This document shows, piece by piece, positions 10,790 to 23,129 of a stretch of 64,000 nucleotides of DNA. Position 1 is the stretch's first letter. Each line of letters begins with the position of its first letter. Below the pieces are notes generated by a model. It was not told the DNA's origin. It saw only the letters and a list, made by a program, of their open reading frames with translations, and ran no database searches. The position numbers and the translations under genes were made by a program. Source of the stretch: Aspidiotus rigidus (Eukaryota; Arthropoda; Insecta; Hemiptera; Diaspididae); assembly GCA_035079385.1 (NCBI GenBank), contig JAVHKY010000008.1, positions 3,208,001 to 3,272,000 on the forward strand, in the 5' to 3' direction.

Positions 10790-13700
10790 ATTAAAAATGT
10801 CAAAAATCGTGGCGGGGCACAGGAGTAACATGTATCCTCCAGAGATACGTAGTGTGCCATTTTATGTGCCATACAGGCTAATTAGGAAACGGGCTCACCC
10901 GCACTGGGCGCATTCGCCTCTCTCTTCTTTAATATCGTTGAGATACACTTCAATGTGATATATTGATCATATTGAATCAATCCTACCGATTATATCGACT
11001 TTCGATTCGTTTGTTTCGGCCAAGACGTCATAGTCACGTCTCTCACTCGCTCCCTTTCTTGGCCTAGTAAAAGTCCAGTATATTGTACATCCTGAGTGTA
11101 AGTTCATTATACTCTTACTACTTGCTCGCTCAACTCCTTCGCCTGGACAGGCTTGTATAGGTCTATGACGTCATACCATACCCTGACCTCGCGTTTTCTG
11201 ACCCTATTGAGCCGAGTAGCTAAATCTACTATAGACCAACTTATGAATGTGAAGTAGCAAATGTCGTCATTTTTAGAGGTCCTTATAGTGAAGCATTGTA
11301 CTCTGCATATTAGGTCTGGTATAAAAAAAAATTTCCTAAAATAGGCCAAGTGACGTCATCAAGCGTGAAAAGAGAGTTGTTCCAGTCAAAAAACCGTCTG
11401 TTTTTTCTGACATCATTTCGTGGTGGTTTTTCCCAGAGTAGTTCTGGTCTTTTCAAGTGTATAAAATGCTAAACATCAGGATCGGAACAATGAAAAAGTC
11501 GGAGAAGAAACTCCTATTTTCTTGAAAATATCTACAGCTCTTACAACAAATGTTGTAATTTGTTTTACGCTTACATGAACTAGGGAGAATAGAAAATATT
11601 TTTGGAAGCTAGAGGTCTCGAAATAGACTAAGCTTATTTCATCAATTTTTTGGAAGGCAAAAAATTGCAGGTATTCCTTTGTTCTCTATCCTAAAACTCG
11701 AAGGTTTAGAGGTGAGTTTTTAATAAGTGTATACTTCTCCCTACTCACAATATATTCCGAGACTTATTCGAATCCAAATATATTATCTTTTTCATGGTAG
11801 TACATGAAATTTTAAACAATGAGTCAATAGTATGTTCGGTTTAGTAGAAGAACGATTGAGGTCACGATCTGGACTTCATGAAGCAACTTTTTCTAATCTA
11901 CCGTACACAACATTAGCATTTACTGTGTCGTACTTGATAGGTGTAAGTGCTTCGGTGTACTATAGCTAAGTTTCGCGAGTTTGAAAGAAAATTTAAATGA
12001 TGAATCTCTCATAACCGACACGTGCCACGTGCGCAAAATTTTGAGCAAAATAAAAATAATGTCATCATAAATACACCAAGTTATTGTACCAACGTTCAAT
12101 TTCATGGTCAAATGATCGTTCCAGACAATTGTTATGCATAATAGTGGAAACCTATTTGATGTTCTGTTCGTGTCAAATGAGAGACTGTAAAACGTCTAAC
12201 GGGCTTATTTTTAGCTTTGTGTACGCCATTATTCCGAGCACAAAGTATTTTAAATTAAAGGGACATCAAGGTCCTACTGGAAGCTTGTTGGGTCTCATCT
12301 TCGTCTCTATAATGTCGAAAGGTAAATCTTCTACCCTTTGCAGGAGTCGGAGCTCAACATTAATTTTTTAAAGTCCCTTCCCTGTAAGGATTTTAGCCCA
12401 AACAATTTTGAAGTTCATTTACGGACGAATGCATCCTCAACAAAGGCAATTTGGGTGAAAATTTCGACCGTCGGGCTATCTTGAAAAATGTCGATCATCG
12501 AGTTGTATATGAGGGGATGGGGAGGGGGGTCGAACTATATGTCTGAAATTTTTTCAACAAATTGAAGAATCGCCTCCAGAAAAGTTACTCTGTTCGCCTT
12601 AATTGACGTGAGAGAGTATCCGCGAGCGAGAAAGCAGTGAGGTACTTATACCTATGAAGATTTAGGTTTCAAACGACGTCACGATCCGGACACAAAATTC
12701 TTCTTAGGAAAATTTGGACTCTGAGTAGGAGCGTCAGTATCAAAGAATCAACGTCAGTTTCAACTTATTTGAGTCGAGACGGAGTGTGTGAAGACGTCCA
12801 CAATATAAAAATGAATCACCAGTCTCGTTTTTTATAACTTTCAGTTTGTATTGTATAAAATAATGTCTATGTAAGTAAGATGGCGAGGTACAAGCTTTTT
12901 ATTGGAGAAATGATGTCAAGAACAAAAATTATCACATTGTTCTGTCTACTCTTATGTGGTTGAGGTAGGTCATTATTTTAATTCCGATAGAAATTCTCCT
13001 ATGGCAAAACGACAAGAGAGCAATATCAATGAAAAAATCCTTGAAAAATTAGAATTTTTGAATTTGATATTCGATAAACTGGAAAAGTAACACTGATCGT
13101 CCATAAGAAGCGTGTATTTTTCGATCTTCGCGATTTCATGAATTTCTCGTTTTTTTAAAATATACAATCATACATGTCATCATATCGTACCTGTTTTCGA
13201 TGCATCAGACGAACTGTTTTCAATATTTGAATTTTTTTGGTAATCTTTTAAAATAAAACTTCACCTATGAATAATTTTATTTTCTTCCACTCTTTCGACA
13301 CGATTTTCTAGACATTATCTGCAACAAACTTCTTGTCATTATTCTACGAAAAATTGGACAAGGAATATGTCTAAGATTTTTCGATGGAAAACTTTTTCGG
13401 TTGACTTACCAACACTCTCTGGAACTTGAGACAACCTCTTGAAACTTTAGAAATCTCGATCATCCGTAAAATGTACTTGTCTATTGATTCGAGAGGTCTC
13501 CTTCACACCATGAAACTGCAAAAGAAAGAAAAAATTAGTGATTCTCTCTCTCGGGAAAGAACATTAAATCGTAGATATGCCTTTTTATTCCTTGAGATTC
13601 CATAAGCTAGTCGTGAGAATGGATTTAGTATAATGAACGCTATCCTAGTGCAATGTATGTTAGGCCTATGTCAAACCTGCTTTAATGAAGCTTTGCGTTA

Positions 13701-14030
13701 GACCTATACTGATACTGTATGCTAGGTTAGACTATGGATACAGGTCTCGAAGTAGATTTTTCCAAATCTCATTTTCGTGACGTCAATTTCAGAATAATCT
13801 CCAGCTTTAAAACATATCCATGTCAAGAGAAAAATTCCTAAATTCTTCGAGTACTATTGAGCATTCCTCAATTCTCTCGGAGGGATGGAAAGGCCTTCAA
13901 AGGTCCCGCTTTGCGATAACCCAGAGAGGAAACCGTCAGACTCCGAGAATGCGAAAACGTACCTCTACATATCATCCTTTAATTATAAAATTGCTCCAAA
14001 ATAAAGAAATTTTGGAGCAATCACGTTGAA
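10790..14030. other. intergenic stretch without recognisable genes
   Basis: No frame here has a recognisable protein. Scattered TGACGTCA-like sites occur (for example near 11,350 and 12,675). Fragments of a 'taggcctagtataatgaagg' type dispersed repeat lie near 13,620-13,740 and are related to sequence at 25,440-25,690 and 57,240-57,320. Otherwise I see nothing. Confidence 0.5.
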
Positions 14031-15508
14031 CGAAAAATGTGTTACAGCTTAGATTTCATTATGTCACTTCCGATTTGTAGTATCTATAGATGACTCGAGC
14101 AAGAATGAGAGATCGATCAAATCGAAGTGTCATTTCAACAGGGGGGCTTTTTCGAAAAATTTGCCGTGCGCCGTGTGATATCCAACCAAAACAAAAATGG
14201 TCTAAGCCCAACATTATTTGCAAAAATGGTTCAAGTCCCCGTCCTATCATGTATAGCTCGGATTGGACATGAAAATTTCGACCTCTAAGCTATATATGAT
14301 AGGAGGGAAACATAAAAACAGAGGAGGCACTTAGAAGAACCTGTTCTATGGGTCAAATTAGTTCTGGTATTGAATATTACTTTCTGATCCCCCTCCTATG
14401 ATATATAGCTCGGGCAGAACATCCGCCGTTCGGTCGGCCGGCAAAGCTCGGAGCTCCAAAATTCTCCAAGTCCCACACCTATCATATAAAGTTTGGAAGA
14501 CGGGGCCTGTGGCGTCAAAATTTGATGATGTCATGGGTCAGCCTTGTGACATCACAATCTACATTTTTCAGAGCCCACGTGACTCATAAAACATCAGGTT
14601 CCCTTCCACCCCTCGTTAAACCCCGTGAAAGAAGGCGTGAGTTTTTTCAAAATCCCAGTCCTATCATATAAAATTTGGAGGACGGGGCCTGTGACGTCAG
14701 AGTTTGATGACGTCATAGATCAGACTTGTGACGTCACAATCTGATGACGTCATATATTAGTCTTTTTTCGAATTCCCTCTTCTATCATAATATACATTAG
14801 GGGCCGGGGCCTATGACGTCACAACTTGATGACGTCATAGATCAGCCTTGTGACGTCACAATCTACATTTTTCAAATCCCACGTGCTCCATAAAACAGAT
14901 TCCCTGTCACGCCTCGTTAAACCCCCGTTAAAGAACCCGTGAGTTTTTAAAAATCATAGCTTGAGAGTGGGAATTTTTCCAAATTCTTGGTTGGACGGCG
15001 CACGGCGTGCGGCAAATTTTTTGAGCCCTCCTCCCAGAACAGGTTCATTCTTTAAAATTTCGACCTCCGCGCTCTATTTGATAGGCGAGGGACTTGAAAA
15101 CATTTCGACTTTCAAGCCATAATATATGTGACAGGAAGGAAAGTGACTTATAAAACTGAATTCTTAACAACAAAACCAGTTCAACCCATAGAACAGGTTG
15201 TCTGCGTTCCTCGTTTAACTTCGTTAAGGAAGCCATCCTTCTTTATTTTGGCATCCACCCTCTCTCCATGAGAAATATTGATATTGTTTTAACAGGAAAC
15301 CTGTTTTATGGGGGGGGGAGGGTTGGGAAGTTTGCCGTACGCCGACCGTCAAAAACTTGGAAAAATTTCGACCCTCTGGCCATATATAATAGGGGGGGGG
15401 GGGACTTGGAAAAATTTAGACTCTCGAGGTGTATATGATAGGAGGGGAACTTCGAAAAAGTTCGACCCTCTAGCCATATATTTTTTCCAAGTTTTCCTCC
15501 ATCATATA
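14030..15508. repeat. mixed repeat modules (TGACGTCA units, GGTTCCCTG units, CTCGAG units)
   Basis: The sequence alternates between three modules. One is TGACGTCA pairs ('tgacgtcacaatctgatgac' near 14,730 and 14,840). The second is a module with 'cgttaaa...aacc' next to 'acaggttccctg'. The third is a GC-rich 'ggacggcgcacggcgtgcgg' type block (near 14,993). Two units of the ~45-bp repeat in reverse orientation lie at 15,380-15,490. The modules recur through 14-25.4 kb. No gene is supported. Confidence 0.7.
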
Positions 15509-16081
15509 CCGGGTGGACCAGAAAGATGTTACCAGTTAAATGGGAGTATGCGCGAAATTCACTCCAGCGCAAAAACGTGAAATATTGGATGCATACCTAC
15601 TTCAAATCTACAAAATTTATATCTTGAATTTATCCTTAATTTGCGCCCCTACTCAACTTCCTACGAGTTTTTTGAGCCGAGTTATGGACCAAAATTTGCC
15701 AAAAATTGACTAATTTTCCAAAATTACCAAAAATTAAAAATTGTTTCTACTTTTATATTTTACTTGTTTTGATGGTGAAATTTACGCTGATTCTGAAAAG
15801 ATACCTGAATAACCCTATAAAGTTTAAAAGGAGGGGAATTTTGTACTTCTTAATTTCAGAAATGTCGGTAAATTGGTCAAATTTTGGCACATATTGGTCT
15901 ACAACTCGGCTCAAAAAAGTCGTAAAAAGTTGAGAAGGGACGCGAATTGAAGATAAAATTTAGGTAGATAAAAATTTCATGGATTTGAAGTATACATCTA
16001 ACGTTTTACGTTTTTACGCTGGAACAGATTTAGTGCAAACTCCCATTTAACTATGTAGTAACATCATTCTGATTCACCCGG
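15509..16081. mobile_element. 573-bp foldback MITE with CCGGGTG termini
   Basis: The element starts CCGGGTGGACCAGAAAGATG and ends with the near-reverse complement (…atcattctgattcacccgg). It is flanked by TA on both sides (15,507-15,508 and 16,082-16,083), as expected for a Tc1/mariner-type target site. The arms remain complementary for over 200 bp, so the whole element folds back around a short centre near 15,780. It encodes no transposase. It interrupts the CTCGAG/TGACGTCA block. A one-armed relative lies at 8300-8620. Confidence 0.8.
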
Positions 16082-16189
16082 TATAGCTCGGAGTTCGGAA
16101 TTTTTATAAGTCCCCCTCCTATCATATATAGCTGGAGATTCGAGAAAGAATTTAGACTCTCGAACTATATTATACTAGGCTCATAGTAG

Positions 16190-17103
16190 GTCTAGGCGTT
16201 CTTTATACTAGCTTTATCTAGGTCTAGGCTCCCTTGAATTCTCAATACCAAATCCCATATGACTCATAAAACAGCTTCCCGGCGTTCCTTGTTCAACTTC
16301 GTTAAGGAAGCCGTCCTTTTACGGAGGTCGAAATTTTTCCAAGTCCATTTTCTATCATAATAGCTTGAAAGGTGGATCCGGTGAGTCACAATCTGATGAC
16401 GTCATAAATCAGTTTTTCTAAATTTTCCTCCCAATTATCTCCATGTCTCTGCCCTATCGTATTTAGCTTGGGTGGCGAGGCCTGTGATGTCACAGTTTGA
16501 TGACGTCATAGGTCAGTATTGTGACTTCACAATCTGATGACGTCATAGATCAGTTTTTCTTGAGTTTCTTCCTATTATTTCCAAGTTCCGCTCCTTGCAT
16601 ATATAGCCTGGGGCCGGGGCCTGTAACGTCACAACCTGGTGTCGTCTACAGTTATTTTTCCGAGTCCACCTCCTATCAGATATAGCTTGGGGGCGGGGCC
16701 GGTGAGACCACAGTTGAATAACGTCATGGGTCACCTTGTGACATCACAATCTGATGACGTCGTAGATAAATGGTCGAAATTTTTCCCAGCCCTCCCTCTC
16801 GTCTCATAAAATACAGAATTATTCTGAATCTTCTCCTCACATGCAATATTTTTCGAAGTTCTCCAAGTTAGGTCAGTACTATCTAATCCTTCAGGACTAT
16901 TATCCGATCCTTCATCCTCTTCATATTAAACTCACTGGTTGGAATTTTTCCCAGAATACATATGAAGGGTACAGGGGAAATGAGGAACGTGCAAACGAAA
17001 CGATCTGGAGAAACGGTTTTTTCTCAGTGATGCAAAAAATCTTATTGTCTAGATCGTTTTTTTTTTCTGGACAGTCATTCTTTTCCGTCTGTATCTCTCA
17101 CAA
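16190..17103 (+). repeat. left member of a ~1-kb inverted repeat pair
   Basis: This segment corresponds, in reverse complement, to about 22,041-23,025. The correspondence runs through the TGACGTCA modules, 'ccagcc…ccctctcgtctcataa', 'acatatgaagggtacagggg' (near 16,968) and 'gtctagatcgtttttttttt' (near 17,046), with small indels and substitutions. It ends abruptly at ctctcaca near 17,103, where a LINE fragment begins. An apparent ORF at 16,841-17,125 is repeat-derived. Confidence 0.8.
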
Positions 17104-17109
17104 TGACTT

Positions 17110-17897
17110 TGGATCACGGACTTGATTTTTGAGAACATACAGCTCTAGCAGTGCAAATGGCGATGCGTGGTTTGGGATTTCTTAAACGAAATTCGTACAT
17201 GTTCAAGGATCAAACTACCATTATGATTCTATTCTACTCGTTTGTGCGGTCCCACCTTGAAAGTTCGTCGATTATATGGAGCAAATCAACCAAAAAGTTT
17301 GAACAAAATCTAGAAAGGGTTTAATCCAAATTCATCAAGTTTCTGTACACAAGACTCTTCTGTTATTACCCCTGGGAGATTCTTACTCCGAGCTGTTACT
17401 GGGATTCGAAATGCCGAGCCTCAAGAGTTCCTGGCTGTGTGTCGGTCTAATGTCATTATATAATCTGGTCCGTGGTGTGAAGATAGATTCCGATCTCCTA
17501 GGTATGGTGCTCTTTAGGGTACCGCCGGAAAGAACTCGCTTGAAAAAAATATTCTACGAACAGGTCAAAGAGGAGACGCCTATCAATACGGTCTTAAAAA
17601 CGTACAACCTATTATCTTTCTCACACCCTGACAGACATTTTTTACCAATCGAGAACAAAATTTAAACATGCAATACTCAGAGCGCTAAATGAATCACAAA
17701 TCTAAAACATTCCCTCATTGCTCTCACTCTCTTGCCCTCACACTCTTCGGCTCTGAATTATCGCTTTTTTTTTTTGGTATTGTGCAGTAAGTTGTTTTAA
17801 GTATCTAGTTTATCCCTGTAAACCGTCCTCCTCCGTAAAAGGCTACAAGCTGTCGAGGGGGACGTAAAATAACTGAAATAAATAAATAAACAAAACA
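17110..17897 (+). mobile_element. truncated non-LTR retrotransposon 3' end (RT C-terminus)
   Basis: The plus strand encodes GLGFLKRNSYMFKDQ and VRSHLESSSIIWS (17,170-17,285), typical of the region just after the RT palm in CR1/jockey-type LINEs. A broken frame follows, then an open piece (17,411-17,665) with LYNLVRGVKIDSDLLGMVLF and a Pro-rich end. In-frame stops (for example near 17,322) show it is dead. The 3' end has a short tail with AATAAATAAATAAA (17,878-17,893). It directly abuts the inverted repeat at 17,103 and the 'aacaggttccctgcg' module on the right, so it inserted into the repeat block. Confidence 0.7.
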
Positions 17898-20800
17898 GGT
17901 TCCCTGCGCTCCTCGTTTAACTCCGTTAAAGAAGCCGTCGTTTTCTATATCCGTACCGTTCTTTGATCCCTGAATTTGCATCAGCAAAGTCGTTTAGGCG
18001 CACACTCTTTGTCTAAGCCTAACTCGTTAACCCGAACTTACTAAACTAATGTGGAAGAGAGGAGGGCGCCTTTGATTCCGATTGACGTGACCAGCGTAGG
18101 GACTTTTCAGAATTCTTGTGACGTCATGAGTGAAGCAATTATTGATAAATGTTATTCCAAGGAATCGAGCCCCTCCCCCCCCCCGTGACCTTAATTATTT
18201 TGATAAGACTTTGCACTCGTGATCTGTGTCAATCAGGACTCCCTGACTTCATGATCTGGGAAAGTATTAGTACGTGCTACCTTAAGGCACGGGTGACCTG
18301 CGTGTAACCTTTTCGATTTCGGTGAACTCAAAGATCTCGACCTCACATCACGCTCCTGATCTGAATTGACCTTGACGTGCACAGAGATTAGCCTGATGAT
18401 GTCGTAAACAGGGCATGTATTAGTATACCGGTAATTTGATTATTCTCTTCGTGTTATCCAATGGGTCAAAAGAGTCCTCTTTCCTCTATTTTAGGCTAAT
18501 TTTTCAGCAACTTAGGTTGATGACGTCATCCTCGAGTCCCGTTCTCAAATTCCTCTTCATATATAGGTACAGCTCGATGGTCGAAAATATCCCAAGTCCC
18601 TGAAAATTTCCCCAAAAATGATGATGTCACAAAAGTCGAACGCGAACGTTTCTGAAGGTGCCCCTCTAGGTAGTGAAACGGATAGAAAAAGCTTTCTTGA
18701 TTAAATTCAATTTGATGCAAAATTGAGGTGAGAATCACCTTCATTTATCATCTTTTTTGAATTTAATTCATTAGGATACGAAATTTCAAAAACGTAAGTA
18801 CCGTGCTATAGCTGTAAAATCAAAAACCACGACAAGTTTTCATTTACTCCATGCAATCATTTGTATAATAAATCGAGTCGTTAAGGATCTACGTGGTCTA
18901 TCATCAATGGACGCGTTATCTCGCCTAAGTATTGTTTTTATCAAGTCGAGATTTTTCTAAGAATTTCAAAGATGAAAATTGATTCGTGAAGGACGAATTC
19001 AATAAAGAAACCGTGAGGCACGATCATTCCTATCAGATGTATCCATCAACTTGTCGTACCTAGGTATACGAAATAGACAATATTGTTTACAGCTATAGGT
19101 ACACATCATTGTACTGACTGAGAGCGCTCCGCGCAAGCCGTTATAGCCTATATTGTAAACTTTATAAAAACTCACCTCGTCACCGATTGCACTGAAAATG
19201 AAATCAAACGTGTAATTCATTGTCAATTGTGAAGAAAAAAGTTGGATGATGCGTAAACACAAACACGCCAATTATGATGGCGTCGTTGAATTTTGCCGAG
19301 TAAACGAAGTCGTTTATCTTCTCTCTGGTATCTCCACCTCGTGCATCTATGCTGTTTTTCATCCTCGCCTTCATTACACAATCCATTAAATATTCAACGT
19401 TCGATGATCTCATGATACTCCGCGCGACTTACGAGTAGGTATACTTGCAGTTTTATAATTGTGTCCTCTCTGCAAGAATGGAATACTTACGTCGTCGTAT
19501 TATTCTTGGAAATTTATAAATAAACTTCGACGACGAGAACAAAATTTTTTACACTTCCACCATCCAGGGGCTGTAATTGACACATTTTTTTCTGGATAAA
19601 CATCCTTCTATTCTAAATTTTCCGTCTCGATCAACTCTACAAAAGTTCAAGTTTAAGAAAAATGAAAGAATTGCTCCTAGAATTGCACCGGCTTCGCACG
19701 AAAAATTGCCCATACGTTCCGGTTTATTAAGATACCAAAACAAATACAAGAAGCCGGTTTCATAACCAGAATGTTTCGGTCAATCTGTGGTCATACGTAG
19801 CTATCAAGGTGAGATGATAGATTAGCGTTTCTTGTAATGAGTTGAATAGATAGCCTACAGATACCTAAATTACAATTTAATTAGCCGAGTGCACGAAATT
19901 ATCAACGTGGCCTCTGCGTTAAAAAGAAGAAAATTGTTTTCATAACATTATCGGCTCTTAAGATAATACATACTGTACGAAAAAATTTAACGCAGCATTG
20001 AACTGTATAATTATACCGCATTTGTGAGGTGTACAATGTACGAACATATAGAAGTCGGTGGGAACAGCACAGCCTCGTATGAACTAAACAGCAGTACTCA
20101 TCATCTGATGTGTATTAAAAAAGGAGAATTGTAGAGAACCAAAAAGTGTAATCGGGAGAAAATATCTTCGTTATAAAATAGGATATTTTTCTTCTAATCC
20201 TAACTGCCCTCATACTGAGGCTTTGTCGGTTAATTAATACTATTGTTTTTGAAGTGCGAAACTCTGTTGGGAGTAAGATCCGCGTCTACATTGTGACGTC
20301 ATCAGGAAATTTGAGAAAATTTCGAGCCTCGACTTCTACCAAAAAAAGAGACTTTTCATGGAACTTTTTGGAGGAAAAGTAATATTGCTTTTGGGGATAT
20401 ATTATTTAAACTACTCAAAAAAGTCCGAGCTCTGAATTTGTAGGGAAGAGAATTTGAAAAAATTTCTAGTGCCGAGCTCTGTAGTCTGTAGATAACACTT
20501 ACGAGAGTTTATTAACGAATATATTCAGGAGGGCAGGGAACGCTTTTCAAGGGAGATACGAGCAATGTGGAAGAAAGAGAATAGACTCTAAAATAATCGA
20601 TTTTCCATTTTTGATTACTCAATGTAGTCGGTTGATTTGCTAACAAATGAATTTCTCCAAGTCCTTCCGTCTTCCTTCATATTGGTTCAGAACTCAAAAT
20701 TCCCCTACCTCTTCTATGTGGATTAAAAGTTCAAAATTTTGACCGAGAACCTATGGGAAAGAGTATTTTAGATTTTTATTTCCCGCCATTCGTTCGGAAC

Positions 20801-20900
20801 TTCCATCAGGGGACCTGTTCTTGATAGGCTATTCCGGAGAAGTGTCTGGGGTCCGCCGCCATCCTTCTGGTAAATCCTTATTCCGAAAGGACAGGATTCT
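17898..20900. other. sequence between repeat blocks, no supported gene
   Basis: Scattered fragments of the TGACGTCA family (near 18,120, 18,520 and 20,290) sit in otherwise unique-looking AT-rich DNA. A minus-strand segment near 19,178-19,413 is open and meets a good donor-like site (GAG then GTGAGT, near 19,176). I could not find partner exons or a recognisable protein, so I do not call a gene. Confidence 0.4.
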
Positions 20901-20919
20901 TACTTTGTATTTCCTTCAA

Positions 20920-21250
20920 AGAGAAATTTGGCCCAACAAGCTCTGTGTATTTCGTCGCCCTCGAATACAAAACTCGTAACTCCATTTTGTCGGAAGATGA
21001 ACAAACCGCGTAACTCCAATTTTTATCGAAAATGAGATCTTACCACCATCAGCTGGACGAAAGAAAGACGCATCGCTGACGGCGACCATAACTTGAAAGA
21101 TCAACGGTCATTTGAAAAATGACGGCTTCCTTAACGAAGTTAAACGAGGAACGCAGGGAACCTGTTTTATGATTCGAATGAGATTTGGTATTGAAAATTC
21201 AAGGAAGCCTAGATTTGGAGAAAGATAGTAAAAAGAAGGCCTAGACTAAC
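20920..21250. repeat. repeat modules, inverted relative to 21,850-21,985
   Basis: The phrase 'cctcgaatacaaaactcgta' near 20,960 and 'gaacaaaccgcgtaactcca' near 21,000 recur as diverged reverse complements at about 21,905-21,975. At 21,120-21,160 lies the 'cttccttaacgaagttaaac' module. It is followed by 'tgttttatga' and 'attcaaggaagcctaga', which also recur at 22,885-22,990 and 24,115-24,210 and, inverted, at 16,200-16,320, 23,665-23,790 and 24,540-24,655. Confidence 0.7.
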
Positions 21251-21254
21251 TCCA

Positions 21255-21775
21255 AATTTTTCTAAGTCCCTCTCCTATCATATATGGCACGAGGGTCGAA
21301 ATTTTTCTAAGTCCCCCTCCTATCATATATAGCTCGAGAGTCGAAAATTTTCTAAGTCCCCCTCCTATCATACTGTATATAGCTCGACAGTCGAAATTCT
21401 TCTAAGTTCCCCTTCTATCATATATGGCTCGAGACGAGAGTCGAAATCTTTTTCAAGTCTCCTTCTATGATATATGGCTGGAAAGTTGTAATTTTTCCAA
21501 GTCCCCCTCCTCTCATATATAGCGCGATAGTCGAAATTTTTCCATGTCCCCCTCCTATCATATATATAGCTCGACAGTCGAAATTTTTCTAAGTCCCCCT
21601 TCTATCATATATGGCTCGAGAGTCGAAATTTTTTCAAGTCCCCCTTCTATCATATATAGCTCGAGAGTCGAAATTTTTCTAAGTCCCCCTCTATCATATA
21701 TGGCTCGAGAGTCGAAATTTTTCCAAGTCCCCCTTCTATCATATATAGCTCCAGGGTCGAAATTTTTCCAAGTTT
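21255..21775 (+). repeat. ~45-bp CTCGAG tandem repeat array, forward (about 11 units)
   Basis: The unit reads approximately tatcatatatagctcgagag followed by tcgaaatttttctaagtccc and cctcc. Units differ mainly at ctcgag/ctcgac, tctaag/tccaag and tatagc/tatggc. The array is followed by the GC-rich block 'ggacggcggacggcggacgg' (21,781) and 'aaacaggttccctg'. Both strands give repetitive ORFs (for example SSRVEIFLSPPS). These follow from a unit length divisible by three and are not evidence of a gene. Confidence 0.9.
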
Positions 21776-22040
21776 TTCGCTGGACGGCGGACGGCGGACG
21801 GCGCACGGCAGATTTCTCAAAGAGCCCCCCATAAAACAGGTTCCCTGATAAAATTGAAGAAAACAAAACCAGTTTTTTGTCTCTCCTGTAAAATTTCAAC
21901 AAATTGGAGTTACAAGGTTTGTTCGTCTCCTGATAAATTGGAGTCACGAGTTTTGTATCCGAGGGCGAAGATTTGTTGTTTCTGGGAAAGGACATGAAAA
22001 GATTTCGACCTACGAGCGAAATAATCAGGGAGCAGAAGAA

Positions 22041-23025
22041 ATTTTATTGTGAGAGATACACAGGGGAAAGGATGACTGTCCAGAAAAAAAACGATCTAGA
22101 CAATAAGATTTTTTGCATTACTGAGAAAAAACCGTTTCTCCAGATCGTTTCGTTTGCACGTTCCCCCTTTCCCCTGTACCCTTCATATGTATCAGAGGTT
22201 CGCGGACTGGGAAAAATTCCAACCAACGAGTTTACTATGAAATGGATGAAGGATCGGATAATAGTCCTGAAGGAGGAGGTAGTACTGACCTAACTTGGAG
22301 AACTTCGAAAAATATCGCAGGTGAGGTTTGATTCAGAATAATTCTGTATTTGTGAGATGAGAGGGAGGGCATGGAAAAATTTCGACCATTTATCTACCAC
22401 GTCATCAGATTGTGGTGTCACAAGGTGACCTATGACGTTATCAAAGTATGGCCTCACCGGCCCCGCCCCCAAGCTATATCTGATAGGAGGTGGACCGTGA
22501 AAAATAACTGTAGACGACACCAGGTTGTGACGTTACAGGCCCCACCCCCCAAGCTATATATGAAAGGAGCAGAACTTGGAAATAATAGGAAGAAAACTCA
22601 AGAAAAACTGATCTATGACGTCATCAGATTGTGAAGTCACAATACTGACCTATGACGTCATCAAACTGTTACATCACAGGCCTCGCCACCCAAGCTAAAT
22701 ACGATAGGATAGGGACATGGAGATGATTGGAGGAAAACTTGGAAAAACTGATTTAAGACGTCATCAGATTGTGACGTCACAATGCTGACCTATGAAGTCA
22801 TCAAATTGTGACCTCACCGGATCCACCTTTCAAGCTATTATGATAGAAAATGGACTTGGAAAAATTTCGACCTCCGTAAAACGACAGCTTCCTTAACGAA
22901 GTTAAACGAGGAACGCAGGGAAGCTGTTTTATGAGTCACATGGGATTTAATATTGAGAATTCAAGGAAGCCTAGACCTAGATAAAGCTAGTATAAATAAG
23001 GCCTAGACATACTATGAGCCCCCTC
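22041..23025 (-). repeat. right member of a ~1-kb inverted repeat pair
   Basis: Reverse complement of 16,190-17,103. Reading left to right it starts tgtgagagatacacagggg and passes through 'aaacgatctagacaataaga' (near 22,090), 'acccttcatatgtatcagag', then TGACGTCA pairs (near 22,618, 22,648 and 22,758), and ends in the 'cttccttaacgaagttaaac' module at 22,890. The two members lie about 4.9 kb apart. Unlike the left member, its outer flank continues into the 21.9-kb sequence without a LINE. Confidence 0.8.
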
Positions 23026-23129
23026 TTATCATATATAGTTCGAGAGTTGAAATTTTTAATAGGAAACGTTTTATGGGGGGTTTTTTGAGAAATTTGCCGT
23101 GCGTCGTCCGCCATCCGCCGTCCAGCAAA

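Noticed and set aside
19168..19413. Minus-strand coding exon ending at a GTGAGT donor
   Set aside because: No acceptor-bounded partner exon with compatible frame and no recognisable protein; kept only as a remark in the region entry.
21255..21775. CRISPR-like array
   Set aside because: There are no unique spacers between the repeats; units are contiguous and degenerate, and the surrounding genes are eukaryotic.
21544..21995. Repetitive proteins on both strands (units like SSRVEIFLSPPS)
   Set aside because: The 45-bp repeat unit is divisible by three, so it keeps a frame open by chance on both strands. No start context, splice sites or recognisable domain.
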